Of a stretch of 64,000 nt of DNA, positions 1 through 13,339 are shown piece after piece (within the stretch, counting starts at the first letter, position 1; every line of letters begins with the position of its first letter). The translations under genes and the position numbers were made by a program. The notes under the pieces are model-generated. The model saw nothing but the letters and a program-made list of their open reading frames with translations. It had not been told where the DNA came from and did not search any database. Source of the DNA: Amphimedon queenslandica (lineage: Eukaryota; Porifera; Demospongiae; Haplosclerida; Niphatidae); assembly GCF_000090795.2 (NCBI RefSeq), contig NW_003546293.1, forward strand, positions 293,275-357,274, given 5' to 3'.

Positions 1-849
1 GATAATTTAATATTTGGTTTTCAAATGTTACCACCTTTTCATTGATAACAAGGGTTACTTATCACTCTTTGGAAGTAATAGAAGGTGAAGAAATGTCACC
101 TTGTTTGTTGATTAGTGTGTTCATAGGATATACCGTATCACGCTTTATTTTGCGGTGCTTTATTTTGTTAATTTTGCTGTAAAATTGTAATTGCCGGGTT
201 TTAATTTGGCAATTTTTTGTGTACAACTGCATTACTAAGCATGTGAATTAATGATTGGTGGTTTTAATATCAGTGATTCCACTTGCAAACCACCAATTGC
301 CAAAATAAAACTCCGCCAAATTAAAGTGCTATAAGGTAGTACTTTATAGCAATTTGAGTGTTAAGATTTGTTTTTGAAAGTTAAAATTTTTGAAGAGAAA
401 TTTTTAACCATGTGCTTGGGTACATGCTTCTACAAGGAGTACCACTATCAAATTGGAGACAAAAATTTTAGCAATTTGACCTGAATTCATCAGAAAATTT
501 ACTCTGCAAATTATATCAATAGGACATGCCCCACTTTGCATCTAGTTGGTGCTATCATACCAGTAGTTTACCTGTTGTTTGGGTGCTATTTTTTATTTTC
601 GATCATTTTATATAGCAGGCATCGCTTGAGTGACTGTCATTACATTAAAATAATTTCTATTGTAAAAAACTGTATTAGATGATAATGGAGTTGTCAGATG
701 AAGAATGAAGCAAAAATGATAATAGCAATAGCAATAATAATAATAATAATAATAATAATGATAATAATACAGTTATTGTATATCAAGCAGCGATGAACAT
801 TAAAATGAGATGCATGAATGAACTTAAAGTGCAACTAGTCATGTGAGAA
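1..849. other. Intergenic, AT-rich
   Basis: No coding exon is recognised here. Bases about 130-341 begin with TACCGTAT and end with ATAAGGTA, with internal oppositely oriented TTTAATTTGGC-like blocks. This resembles the TACCGTA hairpin family seen elsewhere in the window, but is too diverged to be certain. An (AAT)n tract lies at about 735-768. Confidence 0.5.
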
Positions 850-2625
850 TCATGTGACAGTGACAGGAGGGGTTGAGGGAACTTCAAGCTGTATGTCGCC
901 AGTTTCAGGAACATCAAAACTTAAAACACAGACATCATTATCTTCTTCTTCTTCTTCGTCGCCATCTTTCTCTACTCCGCCAGACTCACGATCGCTGTCA
1001 CCGTCTTCAACTTTAAGCGCTACCTCGTCAAAACTCGGAGTGCTAGACAATGTATTAGGAAGAACCTCGAGCATCATGGCGGAGTTACTGGGGACAGAGT
1101 GGGCCCTCCTTCTCTCTGGTATCGGGGTGTCTGGAGCTATTCTTTGTCCAGGAGCAATGAGGTGAGGATTTTGTGCTTGTATCTGTACCATCCATTGGGC
1201 CCTCTCCTCTCTTGTCTTACAAACTAGGAGTGTCTCTCTACAGAGAGAGAGAGAGAGAGAGAGAGAGGAAAGGAGAAGGAAGAGAGAGAGAAGAAAGGAG
1301 GAGGAAGAGACAGAGAGGGGGGGGAGAGAGAGACAGAGAGATGAATCAGTAGTAATAGCTATAGAGTTAAAAGGCTATACACGATTACATTGTTTTCATA
1401 AAATTCTCTTTCATTGCCTATTGATACAAACAGACACAAAATTGCAGGACATCAATGCCAAGCTTTACTACAAGTAATCAAAGGAATCATAAATGGTGTG
1501 ACATTACTGACGTATACTAATAATAGAATCACAAAGAGAAAGAGGAAAGCAAAACATAGAGAGAGTAGGAAATGAAGAAATAAGAGATAAGCAGTAGTAG
1601 ATACAGATCTGCTCTTTCATCAACAAACAAATAAATAAACCAAACCACAAAGATATAGACCATGTGCTATACGTGTACATAATGTCACAAACAAAAACAG
1701 TACAGAAGATAAAATGAAATAATGTGATTATTAAGACAAGCAGACAAGCAGAAACAGTTCTTTGTTGATCAATAAATTTGCTATGTAATACGCATGTACA
1801 TGTACACATGCACATATATGTATTCTGTACCTTCTTGCATTTGCTGGGTCAGGAGTATGGAGGACAAAGCAATATCTGCCGCCTTGTGGTTTCTTATCAG
1901 GCTTTGATAAATATACTCTGTTAAGAGTAATGTAACCAGCTCTGTTCTGTTGGAGAGAGAGAGGGGGAAGAGAGAGAGAGGGGGAGAAACAGAGAGGGGG
2001 AGAAAGAGAGGGGGGAGAGAGGTGGAGGAGGGATAAGATCAAAAATAAAGACACAGACAGTAAAATTAATAAAAGTATGTTCATTACTAAAAAAAGTGCA
2101 TGACAATCCACATTGCATATTTTTGTTGTAATTGTACATGATGGGTGGAGTCATTCTGTGTTCAGCAGAGACTATTTTATAAGCATAAAATTTTTTATCA
2201 AAGAAGATGAAGAATAATGGGCTATTATTGGATGGTGTTACGTCCTGTAATATAACACAAGGCTACACAACACTCCCACCCTTTAAAAGGAAAAGCACAC
2301 AAACAAAATAAATAATCTATTATTCCACATAATAATTATATATAATTATTTTTAATGTTACTTTAAGCGAGTGATTCCCTAGATCCTTCTTATACTCGTC
2401 CTCCTTTCTATAATAGACTAAGCAGCCGCTGTAGAGTGCAAAATATCTCTTGTTGAAAGAATCGAAGGAATGGTGAGATTTCTTATACATGTAGCCTTTC
2501 AGAACTGGTGTATCAAGAGCTAGGTTATTTATGTCGGTCTGGTTGGGAACGGAGTCTTTCTCCTTTTTCGAAGGCCTCGGAGACAGTAACTTACTACTGC
2601 TCTTGCTTAAGGACATGCTGGACAT
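850..2625 (-). CDS. Single PH-domain protein, unnamed
   Basis: Three coding exons on the minus strand: 2362-2625, 1831-1946 and 850-1237, about 255 aa, stop TGA at 850-852. The start is the ATG at 2623-2625 (MSSMSLSK). Residues about 36-130 form a pleckstrin homology domain: it opens with LKGYMYKKS, has KRYFALYSGCLVYY in strands 2-3, and closes with the C-terminal helix tryptophan in EERAQWM. PH domains usually bind phosphoinositides or proteins at membranes. The tail is rich in Pro, Ser, Asp and Glu with no recognised motif. Intron phases (0, then 2) and the 116-bp middle exon match the first PH domain of the gene at 10.1 kb, so the two look paralogous. Upstream non-coding exons could be missing. 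Domain call firm, orthology unknown. Confidence 0.8.
1238..1345. repeat. GA/CT-rich microsatellite next to a 3' splice site
   Basis: An interrupted (GA)n tract on the plus strand reads as (CT)n on the minus strand and ends directly at the acceptor of the last exon of the PH gene. A similar tract at about 1947-2032 precedes the middle exon. Confidence 0.8.
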
Positions 2626-4199
2626 GATGAGAAGAGTTGCTGCTACGTTGATTATTGGCTTTACCGCAAGACTGTCTATAAAAAATAATGTAGGATGATG
2701 ATGATGATTGACGCGCTTATCCGGAGACAAGATTACACATGTAATTTCGATGTCACGTATACACTTCAGCGTTAAGAGTGATCCTATTATACTTCCCTTT
2801 TCCTGTCCTAACTCCAACAAAGCAGAAAGACAAAGCTACACACCCAAAGGCCAAAAAATGTCTTACCTGCAAAAATATTGGGTGGAGCAGCTCAAAGGTG
2901 TGAATATATTAAATTCCTAGAATTGATCAGCAAAGAGAAGCCCCATCCAATGGAAAAAGGAGTATGAGGAGGATGATCAAATTATTATTAGTGCATGCAT
3001 TGCTTCACAGGCAGCAACAAAAATGCTCATGCTCACAAATTCAACATGTGCATGCCTTGTTAACCAATACGCATGCATAGTGACCACCAAATTGTCTCAA
3101 ATATTTCAGGGAGTGGATTCCAGTATGTGACTACAATCACTACATGTGTATAGTAGGCCTAATCAATGAAGCAGACAACATGAAACTAGCTTTTATCATG
3201 CAGAATGCTTCTGACATGGCATATTGGGCCAGCTATGATCTCTATGCCTTTGGAATAACTGTATAATTGCCGGCTAACTATTGTTGAACTTATAATGAAA
3301 CATTTTTAAAAATACCGACTACTCATGCTTCAAATTGCTATGATGACATCAATAAACTGGTCAATTTAAAACATTTTACTAGCGCTTACATGGAGAAATA
3401 GAAAATGAACCACTTATGAGGATCAGGCTATTATAAATTTACTAATTTTGCAAAATTGGATTCCCTAGCCAGAAACTGATCAATTATAACAAGATGCAAA
3501 GCTATCCCTTAGGCTAGTTTACAATATAATGTTGGGCCAATGTACCATCAATTCTTAATCAAAAGCATGGGCGATTTGACCTTTTGATGCATGCTTTCCG
3601 CTAAAATAGAACCAGATTCTATTCCTGTGTCTACGTCACGTCAGGACTAGCGTAATATTGTAAACCAGCCTTTAGCTGTAATCATGAACAACAGGAGCAC
3701 CCAGGCTATTATAATAATGGCATAATAGGAGCCATGGAAATAAGCAAACTGTTGTCAAACAAGACCTTGCATATGCAAGAACTAGTAGACAAAACACATA
3801 ATACAATGACATTAATTATAGAATATACTATATGTTGATAGTGATGCTGAAATAGCTTGGGAATTCTAATTTGAGGCCACAAATATTTCATAAAATTTGA
3901 CCTTTTAAAATGCTGAGTCTTTCATGGCAGGAAGCACAGCATGTTTATCTGTGGCAGTCGCTAATTAATTACAAGTTATCACATTTTTGACTAATGTTAT
4001 CACGAGTCCTTATTTGTGATGTGTTGCCAAACACATAAAATCAATATCTAATTGTTATTGTAATCTCATTGCTACTGTAATTAAACAGGTATTCCACTTA
4101 AGCTGTTAAGCAAGTATTTCATTACAAAAAATAATATTTTAACCTGTGCAAGTGTAAAATCAGCAAAATCTAATAAAAAGATTCATTAATTGTTACTTA
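2626..4199. other. Intergenic gap
   Basis: This lies between the 5' end of the PH-domain gene and the 3' end of the C11orf54-like gene. I see no coding exon, RNA gene or clear transposon. It is AT-rich and probably holds the PH gene's promoter or 5' UTR and the neighbour's 3' UTR. Confidence 0.5.
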
Positions 4200-7002
4200 T
4201 CAGTCTCGCCCGATTTGGTGAGTTTTAATTGGTCGATCAATACGGACAATCTCCTCAGCTATTACGTAATATCCATGATATTCAACTTCTTGTGGAGTGA
4301 CGTCATAATGATAGTGCCCACCATCGCCATGAGAGCTAAAGCAATGGGTATGTTCTACACGTAAGTCTAAACCCTAAAAGAAAAGAAAAGTATAAACAGA
4401 AAAAGAGAGAGAGAGAGAAGGTGAGAGAGAGAAATTAAAATAAAAGATCTCACTGGGTCACAACTGATGAAGACAGAGAGGCAAGTGAGAGGTGAAGACA
4501 TGTTATAGAACTGGAGCCATTTGTTGACTCCTTCGTTAGTAGTCAGTGGAGTCTGAGAGAAGTCAGGCTATTATAAAATAAAAAAAAACAGTATAATTTT
4601 AAACAAAAAATATAGATATTATTCATTAATGTGCACAATACTTTTATGTTATGTTAAAGTTTGAGGTGATTTGATTTGAATTTTTCAAGTTACGGCCATT
4701 TTAAGAAAATGTCAAATTCTGAAAAATACCCAAGGCTATAGCCCATGGTTTTTTCCAAAAAATGGCTCCAAAATGACCCCCAATTTTTATTACATTTTTT
4801 GATACATATTGATGTCCTTATGTTGTGTAGCAAGTTTGAGATGATTCCGACTTCAATTTTTCAAGTTGCGGCCATTTAAAAAAAACACCAAAATTCTGAA
4901 AAATACCCAAGGCTATAGCCCATGGTTTTTTCCAAAAAATGGCTCCAAAACCACCCCCAATTTTTATTACATTTTCTGATACATATTGATGTCCTTATGC
5001 TGTGTAGAAAGTTTGAGCTGATTCCGACTTCAATTTTTGGAGTTATGGCATGGTTGCATGTGTAAAGAATAGGTCCTTAATGTTTCAAGCTGCAATGAAA
5101 ATACAATATTCTAACTAACGGTGTTTCAACACTTGTAGTTAAGCAATACTATGCCTAATAGCATTAGTAGAGTGTACATTTCCTTATTCCAGTATATTAA
5201 CACACTATCAGTAAATGACACAGCTATCTATATCTTGGCACAAGCAAAATAATGTCTAAATATGGAGACATTCAATGCTAATTGATATTAGCATATCCTC
5301 CAATAGTCTAATTACACACTCTTGGTATGTGAACCATTACATTGCACTTACATTTTGAAAAGGAATCTGTTTTTAATAATATCATATACACTATATACAT
5401 AAAGATCAAATGTATACTAAATTATTATCATTAACAACAGATTCCTCATAGTAAGCAAACCCACTGGACAGTATTGACAATACAGTATACTAGTAATATA
5501 GTCTCTCTTAATGGACACTCTCTATAGCGTACACCTCCATTTAACGGACAGCACCTAGTGTACCAATTACATTCCTTACTGTATAAGATAACTTCTATAT
5601 AAAGGACACCTCTGTATAACAGAGACACTTTCTTATCTCCAAGTGTCCATTATATAGAGGCTATACAATAATTCTTAATTTCACTGACCATAATGTGAAG
5701 CTTTGCTTTGCCTTTCTTAATCATGAAAACTCCGCCGAGTCCAACTGGGCCCTCACCAAAATAAGCAGCCAAGGACTTTCTCATGCAGGTAACGAAATTC
5801 TCTTCTCCAACTCTCTTCCTTGCTTTTATTTCAAGGACAGGAGCACCAGGAGTGCCTTCACAAAGTAATAAATTGGCAAGAGGACCGGCCTCAGTGTATG
5901 GGAATTTCTCAATTATAGCAGATCCGTCCTGTGCAAAAATAAATGAGAAATAAAATACAATTAATCGTACGTGTGCTTCAAGGTGCTTAATAAGTTTCTG
6001 TGATTTTGTGATAAAAATTAAAAATTTAGTGTTTTTAGCTTGTGTATATGTATGACCATACATAGCCTTATAATAATAATCATAGATAGCAATGTAAAAC
6101 CATGGGTAATCCATGTCTAAGAATGTATAACCATGCTTATAACCATACATAAGCCATGCTAATAACCCCATGTATACGACTAACTTAACCTTATAATAAT
6201 CATAGATAGCAAGTACAACTGTGGGTAATCCATGTCTAAGAATGTATAACCATCCATAGCTGAGGACATAACCATACATAATCAGCTTATAACCAAATGT
6301 ATGACCATAATCCTTAACAATGTGGTTGGAGATAGCTTTATTAATCAATGCGTACATCTAGTACACTAAACCAAGGATTGTAATCATGCATGGCAAAAAT
6401 AGACTTTTGTGGGAATCAAGCAGTCACAAACAACCAAATATATTAATTGCCATCTGCCACATTTTATTGTATAACCTCCTTAAAGGAAATAAGCCAAATT
6501 TAGTAATTTTGTGACTCGAAAAATTTCATGACAGCTAAGTGGACATAATGATAATACTCTGTGTCATTATACTGGTACAATAATGTATTGGTAGCATTTA
6601 CTTCTGTGGAGACTTTAGCCGAATAAGAGCCAATATTATGAGGAGCTCCTGAGTCAGGATCAGAGAATTTAATATTAGCCATCATCTAACAAAAAAATAA
6701 TACTAATACTAACAATACTAATACTAATAATGATAATAATGATAATAATAATAATTATTATTATTATAATACTCTGTGGCACACTAATGCCCACATGTGG
6801 TTGAGCCGCTCCCCTATCCTTCTACCTGATGTGGATGGGCAGGTCTGACTCTTTTTTTTTCTTTATTATTAGTTTCTTAATACACATACAGTTTCTTTGT
6901 TTTGTTTTTTGCTTTGTTTAGTTTTCCCCATAGGGCCTTCCTTCTCCTTTCCCTTTTTTGTTTTTCTCTGTTATTAGTTATGCTTTGTTTTCCTTTATAA
7001 TA

Positions 7003-7044
<42 letters not shown>

Positions 7045-7063
7045 CCATTCTCCTCTGATAATA

Positions 7064-7144
<81 letters not shown>

Positions 7145-9908
7145 TTAATTTACAGCTTACTTCACAGTTAACTCCAGCTACTCTGTAAGAGCCAGCACCT
7201 GCTCCAAGTATAAACCCGTTTGGTAAACCAGCCAGACTAGCTACCTGGGCTAAATCATAAACCTACAAAAGAGTAATGTGTCAAATTGTTCTCTCTCTCT
7301 TCCTCTCTCTCTCTCATATAAGTACATGAATGGCACCTTGTTCCTTCCTTTCTCCTCAAGAGAGGAAGCGAGAGAAATTTAATATGACTCAGGGAATAAA
7401 TCAAGACAACGATAATGATACTACATACATGTACATGTGTATGACACTCAGTAAAATAGTAAACAGACCATAAATAAAGTTTAAATCAAAATCCCATTCA
7501 ATGGTGCCTCCATGTCTCCCTCAGTAAACAAAAGAGCCTGAGTATGCAATCATTACAAAACTTTCCCTTGACTAAGTATCACAAGTCAGCAACAATAACT
7601 AAGGTACATCATAATAATAATAATTATTATTATTACTGCCATTGGAGTGGGTCCAAAGGGCATGTGGGTGTAGTAGCATTATGGGCATAATGGCATCAAT
7701 TAGTGAAGGAATGTGCAGGCATATGTGAGATGTGAATGGTGAGGTTAGGCTTATTGCTGGTTTGGTCATTTCCCCCACTTAGCAGCTGCTTTTAAAGTCA
7801 TAACAAGTGGAAAGGAGAGAGAGAGAGAGGGGGGGAGAGGTAAAAGAGGGAAATCCAAAAATAAAAATAAATAAATAAAATAAAATAATAAATAAAACAA
7901 AGAGCAAAAATAAATAAATAAAATAAAAATAATAAATTAAACAAAGAATAAGAAGAGAAGCTGCATGAGCATAGAAATTGGTAAATTAAGAAGGTATAAA
8001 GGAAGGAATAGCTTGAAACTAAAACTTGCTTATAACAGTTAATGGAAAGCCCCAACAACATTCCAATCCAATAATCTATTATAATAGATAGCATACCGGA
8101 GTCAATAATTAATATTAAATTGTCAATAAAATAATTTAAGGTATGAGGCCGACATACCATAGCCACAGCCTTAAATGCCAGTTATACTTGTACATGTACT
8201 TAACTACTGGGCAATGAAATTAGCGACATTTCTCGGTAAAATCAACAAAAATAACAAACTTAAAATTATACATGTACATAAATGGAATAATATAACAATC
8301 AAAATATTAATAATTACCTTTTCTCTTTGGATGAGCGGCATTAGATATGGAACCCCGCCCACATCAAGCAAACGAGGAGCTCCGCCCAAACCTACGGAAC
8401 AACAAAATTTAATGTACATGTATAATATTATTCAGGGTTCTGTCTAGAATAAAATTAGAGGTGGTTGGAGACTAATATTGTTCCTTTTAAATTTATGTAC
8501 ACCATACTAGTAGACTACAATATCATGCTTTATGTATGGTTATTAGTATTAATTGGATGGTTGGTCTAAGTGATGAACTGGTTGCATGGTTCATTTGTTG
8601 AGGCAGTTGTCCCGACCACCCCTGACCACCATAGGCAGAACTATGATTGTTATTGTGCATGTTTCTATTGTACTTGTATCACTATTTTACACGTGCCATT
8701 TTCCCCCAGGTGTTACTCTGGAATTTTCAAATCATTAAATCGCTAATTGAAGTCACATTCACTATCTACTCCTGCATATATTGGAGGGCATGTGTAGCCT
8801 GCTATTGTGGACACTCTAATACAAAGACACCTGTTTGATCAGGATAGCTAGGACATGTAGCATCAGTCCCAAACCAACAAGAATGTGTATCCTCTAAAAC
8901 AAGGACACTTTCATAATCAGGACAGTATTATTGGGTCCCAAGGTGTTTTGAAGAGACGTTCGACTGTATTATTATTATTATTATTATTATTATCATAGGC
9001 AAAAGTAAAACAAATTATAACAAAAATAAGACAGATTAGAATATACACTTATTATTAATATTATTTAAACTATTATTATTATTTATACTATTATTATTAT
9101 TATTATTATTATACAGCTGGAAACTACGACGGGATACAAGGATACCTGATGGACAAGAATGTAATAAGCCTTACCCTGGAATGCTTCATTAGGATGCAGC
9201 TAACACTGAATATGGTCATGATTAACTGCACTAACATCCTCGTACATATAAACGCTCACAAACATGAAGCGTGCAATATCGTAAACAAATAATAAATTTA
9301 TTCTAAACAGGAGATAGCGATCAAGAAAGGAGAAGGAGGAAAATAGATGGTTAGCGGGCCATTAATAAATGGGATAAAAATAAACACTGATTAGTTTACA
9401 CAACTGTAATAATTGAATTGTTTTTGTATAAAGACTTAACTCAGTGGTCGGCCTGATACCAGATGGATCAATGTGTAAATATACTGTTGGTTCAATATAA
9501 TTGGCACTAATACCTTTACACTCTAAATTATTACACCCCTTATCCTCATTTCATGACCTTTCACCCTCTTGAAGGTCGTTCCCCATTTATAATGATCTAT
9601 TCACTTCCTTACCTGGTGCAGCAAGTTGCCATGGCGAAGACGTGAGGTCAGGACAGTCGACTACATTAACGGATGCTTCTTTAAAATTTTCTTTTAAACC
9701 ACTCTCTATCACTATGTATAATAATAATGACATCAGATAATGTGTAATTAATGTTGCATGATTTTATTGTAAATATTATGTGTTACATAACAATGTGTTT
9801 TTGAGCTCTTTGTGAACTTTGTGCAAAATTACACTCACCCTGAGCAACATGAGAGAGATCTGGAGTGTGAAGTTGTCTTTTTTCCACAGGAAAGGAGGAT
9901 GAACTCAT
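4200..9908 (-). CDS. C11orf54: C11orf54-like ester hydrolase (DUF1907)
   Basis: Eight exons: 9839-9908, 9613-9711, 8318-8391, 7161-7262, 6602-6685, 5689-5928, 4454-4567 and 4200-4373. Together they give 318 aa; the human protein has 315. The start is the ATG at 9906-9908 (MSSSSFPVEKRQ). Recognisable blocks in order are VVDCPDL, DVGGVPYLMPL, FILGAGAG, NFVTCMR, GPVGLGG and VEHTHCFSSHGDGGHYHYD, ending IGRD. By analogy with the human structure the zinc ligands should be His269, His271 and His281, all present. The human protein is a zinc-dependent ester hydrolase found in nucleus and cytosol; its physiological substrate is uncertain. Exons 4-6 recur at 62.2-63.6 kb. Intron 6 holds a 177-bp satellite array and intron 2 dispersed repeats. 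It starts 172 bp from the divergent two-PH-domain gene. Confidence 0.95.
4620..5050 (-). repeat. 177-bp satellite array, intron 6 of the C11orf54-like gene
   Basis: About 2.4 units of a tandem repeat. Landmarks in each unit are CCATGGTTTTTTCC, CATATTGATGTCCTTATG and CTTCAATTTTTCAAGTT. The same family occurs at 24.2-25.1, 42.0-42.7 and 60.4-61.6 kb. This array forms one boundary of the segmental duplication. Confidence 0.9.
5041..7649. repeat. Segmental duplication, copy 1
   Basis: This block is repeated almost identically at 61593-64000. It contains exons 4-6 of the C11orf54-like gene. The copies differ by microsatellite lengths, scattered substitutions, and one extra segment of roughly 110 bp (about 6070-6185) between short direct repeats that copy 2 lacks. 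The window end truncates copy 2, so the full extent is unknown. Confidence 0.95.
7000..7145. repeat. (AAT)n microsatellite in intron
   Basis: Long runs of AAT with GAT interruptions lie just 3' of the exon 4 donor of the C11orf54-like gene. In plus-strand translation they give a poly-Asn/poly-Ile frame, which is not a gene. Confidence 0.9.
8434..8643. repeat. Dispersed 210-bp repeat, copy 1
   Basis: The stretch starting AGAATAAAATTAGAGGTGGT and ending near GACCACCATAGG matches 51269-51475 almost base for base over about 200 bp. It has no coding capacity. It lies in intron 2 of the C11orf54-like gene; the other copy is in intron 12 of the clathrin gene. Confidence 0.85.
8795..8970. repeat. 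Probable short non-autonomous transposon remnant
   Basis: It has repeated GGACACT and AGGACA motifs, starting near TGTGGACACTCT and ending near GACGTTCGACTGTAT. This is a layout common in invertebrate MITE-like repeats. A similar GGACAC-rich stretch is at 5500-5650. Family assignment is inference. Confidence 0.4.
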
Positions 9909-10080
9909 TTCCTTCTCTTTCTTTATGTAAACATTAAATAACTGATCGGGTGTGGTCGTAGTGATAGTTCTTTTTTTATAAAAAGAAATCCAACGGCGAC
10001 CCTTGCCATCTGAGAAAAACAAGACAGTATTATTATCTTCAGTTTGTACTTTTATAGCTCATTTCTACTATACAGCAGCA
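9909..10080. promoter_or_regulatory. Candidate bidirectional promoter
   Basis: Only 172 bp separate the start codons of the C11orf54-like gene (minus) and the two-PH-domain gene (plus), so both promoters and both 5' UTRs must overlap or sit very close. No TATA box is evident. An open frame continues upstream of each ATG, so a short N-terminal extension cannot be excluded. Confidence 0.45.
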
Positions 10081-13043
10081 ATGTCCTCACCCGCTCCTAG
10101 GAGAAGAAAGTTTGCTTTCGACCTGAGGAAGCCCATCATGAAAGGGGTCATCCTAAAGCAAGGTGGATTCCACAAAGCATTCAAGCAGAGGTTCTTTATA
10201 CTCTATCCTGGCTTTCTCGTCTATTATGAAGACGGACAGAAGTGGCAGTACGACCTACAAAGAGGAGAAACTTTAGGAGTAAGCCAAACTCTTGCTTAAT
10301 AAAATTATAGCAAGAATTGTATTTATAGTGACAACAACTAGTCTATCATTTTCTGTTTCCTTTCTTTTATGATTTTAGTCCCGACTGGGTGCTATCAAGC
10401 TAGTAGGAGGATCTGTAGAAAAAAGCAGAAATCCACCAAAGGGTGCAAAATATGCTTTTGTAGTCCACTGCCCTGACAAAAGCAACAACAGAAGGTATGA
10501 TGATTCTAGAATGAGTGAATGAGAGTATTATGTGAATGAGCAGAAGGGTAATGATAACTCTTCCCATTAATGGGCCCTTTAATAGTGTAGTATCAAAGCA
10601 ATGACAGTAGACTCAGCCAAGACAAACACTTCAGTACATAAAGTGTAACATGTAAACAAGCGTAATGAGCAATAGTGAAAGCAAGCAAATACAGTTGCTT
10701 ATAGCATAATAGTATTGATAATGTTGCTTATCTGATCTCTAGCTACTACTATGGCATCGTGTAGTATTTGTTACCTGAGAAACGTGTAACTGTATTGATC
10801 TTACAGCATTACTGAGATTATTGTCAGATGCCAAAATGTATATGTCAATTCTTTACTCCCACACACTCCTTTTGTCTTACTCTTTCTTTCTCTCTCCCCA
10901 CTCTTGTTCTCTCTAGTGAATTTACATTCAACTGCCAGTCAAATGAAGAAAGATATCAGTGGATATCAAAGATACAGTCTGCAATTCCAACAGGGAGTGA
11001 GTCACCTCAAGCCCAAGCAAAGAAAGTAAAAGCAGAGCCAGACACTCTTCCAGTATCAAAGCTAGCAGAACCACCAACACCAAATTCAATGGAGAGGCAA
11101 GAAACCGTTGATGATGCAGCTCTTTTAGCAACAAAAAACCACACAGAAGATGGTAAGATTTCATGTAGCACTTCTGTGGCATTTTGTAATGCAATTTTGG
11201 TCATTGTAATGAAATCCAGCTCCTTATATGACTTCTGTGTGTACAAATTGAAATTATTTTTAGCCTCAGATCTAGTGCATGCGTACATGCATTAATGAGA
11301 TGTTTTGAATTACTGCATCAGATGAAACTGACTCTTAAAAGGTAGCAAGAAGCAAATGTAGGATCAGAATAGCCTCTCTGTCTGTGAGATGGCACAAACA
11401 GTTTTTATATGCTACCTGTGATTTTCCTAAAATGCATTCATATATATAAACTCCTACATGCATGCATTTATCCTTGCAAAAACAACACTGCATCACACCA
11501 TCCAACGTCACAATGAAGTGCACGTCTCACAGTGCCATAATAAAACTATGTTGAAGTTGACAATTCCTTCTCTCTCTCTTTTGTCTGCTGCTTTCTACAA
11601 AGCATCTCATAGATATAGTATTAAAAGGTTCTTTTACTTTTTTGTAGATCATAAAGAGACTCATATTGATGATGTATTGGGCCCATCAAACGTGCAGCAG
11701 CACAGTTCTGATGAGGAGGATCCAGATACCATACCACTGTCCGATAATCCAGCTAATAAAGCTAAGGACAATGACAATGAAGACAAGACTAAAGTAGGAC
11801 AGATTGTTTCAAGTGCTTCAATAAAAGTCAGAGAATCGAAAGAAGAAGTAGAAGAAGAGAAGGAAAGCAACACAGTCACTTCTGAAGAAACCGTCGCTGA
11901 GCAGACGACTGAGGGTGAACCTGATGACATGGAAGTTAAAGAAGTCGTGATTGAAACAGAAGCGGCTGCTATTGAGAAATTCCGCGCCTCGATCATTGAC
12001 CACTCGCTCATCGGTGATCCTGACCAGGACTCAGCCTCTGATGGAGAGTCAGGTCCGAGAGATGGAGAGGGTTCTAACACCAGTTCCCCTCCCCCTGAAG
12101 ATGAGCAGATAGTCATAGAGGCTTCTAATACCAACTCTCCTCCTCCTGAGGATGAGCAGAGAGTCACCTCTCCCTCCATAGTGGTGACAGAAGGAACATT
12201 AAAAAGAGAAGGAACTGGAGCCTCTGGCGGTAGCAGCAGTCCAGAGAGATCCACCACTCCTGATATGAGAAGACCTTCTGGTAAGTTATTACTATATCTT
12301 CTTAGAATACTATAGAATGCATAGTGTAAACTTTATTGTATAAATGACTTCTTTTGCAGGTGCACTAGTTTTTACAGAGAAAAGGGGATATCTTTACAAA
12401 GTTGGAGGAAACGTCAAGTCGTGGAATTTGAGATATTTCATCCTACAGCCTGGGATTTTTCGTTATTTCAAAAATGATCCTGTAAGTCTACATAGCATAA
12501 TAGTAACACTAGTGTTAGTAGCAAGCAATGATAAATGATAATAGTAATAACTGTGATAAGAGAAGAGTAATGTATAATGATAATGATAATAATACTGATG
12601 ATACTATTATATTTTTTTCTTTCTTTAGCAAGGAAAGCCTTTAGGAGAAGTGAAATTGAAAAATGTCAAAATCACATTTCCAAAGAAAGGTAATTTAAGA
12701 TGAGCCACAAATGAACTTATTATCATCTTTTTGCTCTTGCTACAGGAGAAAAGAAGTTCTCTGCTTTCCAGTTTAATGTCCATACAGAGAGTACATGGAA
12801 TAAAAGAAGGTATATATAGAAACTATTATATAAACTCTCACTCTCTCTCTTCATCTATCCAGAGATTGGGGCATGGCAGCATCCACAGAAAAAGAAATGA
12901 AAGAATGGATGGAAGCTTTTGAGGTAGGTCACATCACTTAAAAATATAAGTAGCAATTTTACATAATTATTGCTTTTTTATTAATTTTATAGTTGGCAAG
13001 TGGTGCCGTTATAACTAGTCCTGATAGTAATGGCTCAGAATGA
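10081..13043 (+). CDS. Protein with N- and C-terminal PH domains and an acidic linker
   Basis: Nine exons: 10081-10278, 10379-10494, 10917-11152, 11648-12280, 12360-12481, 12629-12689, 12746-12809, 12863-12923 and 12993-13043. They give 513 aa, stop TGA at 13041. PH1 (residues about 20-125) runs from IMKGVILKQGG through KQRFFILYPGFLVYY to NEERYQWI. PH2 (about 395-500) runs from KRGYLYKVGG through WNLRYFILQPG to MKEWMEAF. The linker of about 270 residues is acidic and Ser/Pro-rich, with a repeated NTSSPPPEDEQ / NTNSPPPEDEQ motif. PH1 shares sequence and both intron positions with the gene at 0.85-2.6 kb. A phosphoinositide-binding adaptor is a reasonable inference; I cannot name an orthologue. 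Confidence 0.88.
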
Positions 13044-13339
13044 AAAATCTCATCATGTCTGTGTCATCTTCTCTCAACCTCTCTCTTCCTCCGAATGATA
13101 TCATGACAATACTCTATATAATGCACACTTTTACACATGACTATAATTATACATGCGCTGACAATAATAATAAATAACAATTATTAATGATGATGATGTA
13201 ATAATGATAATAATTATATGATAAAACGTTTGTTAAGTGAAATTGCTGCAGCTTTTAGCTGCATTTTAAAAAGGGCCGGACTAGTTTTGAAAGAGATTAT
13301 ACTATGGCCACATTTAAAAGACAATGATACAAAAGGACA

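Noticed and set aside
6958-7188. Asn/Ile-rich frames here and at 25.6-26.6, 37.7, 60.3 and 63.3 kb
   Set aside because: They are translations of AAT/ATT microsatellites without conserved content.
11661-12257. 198-codon minus-strand frame
   Set aside because: Shadow of the acidic linker exon of the two-PH-domain gene.
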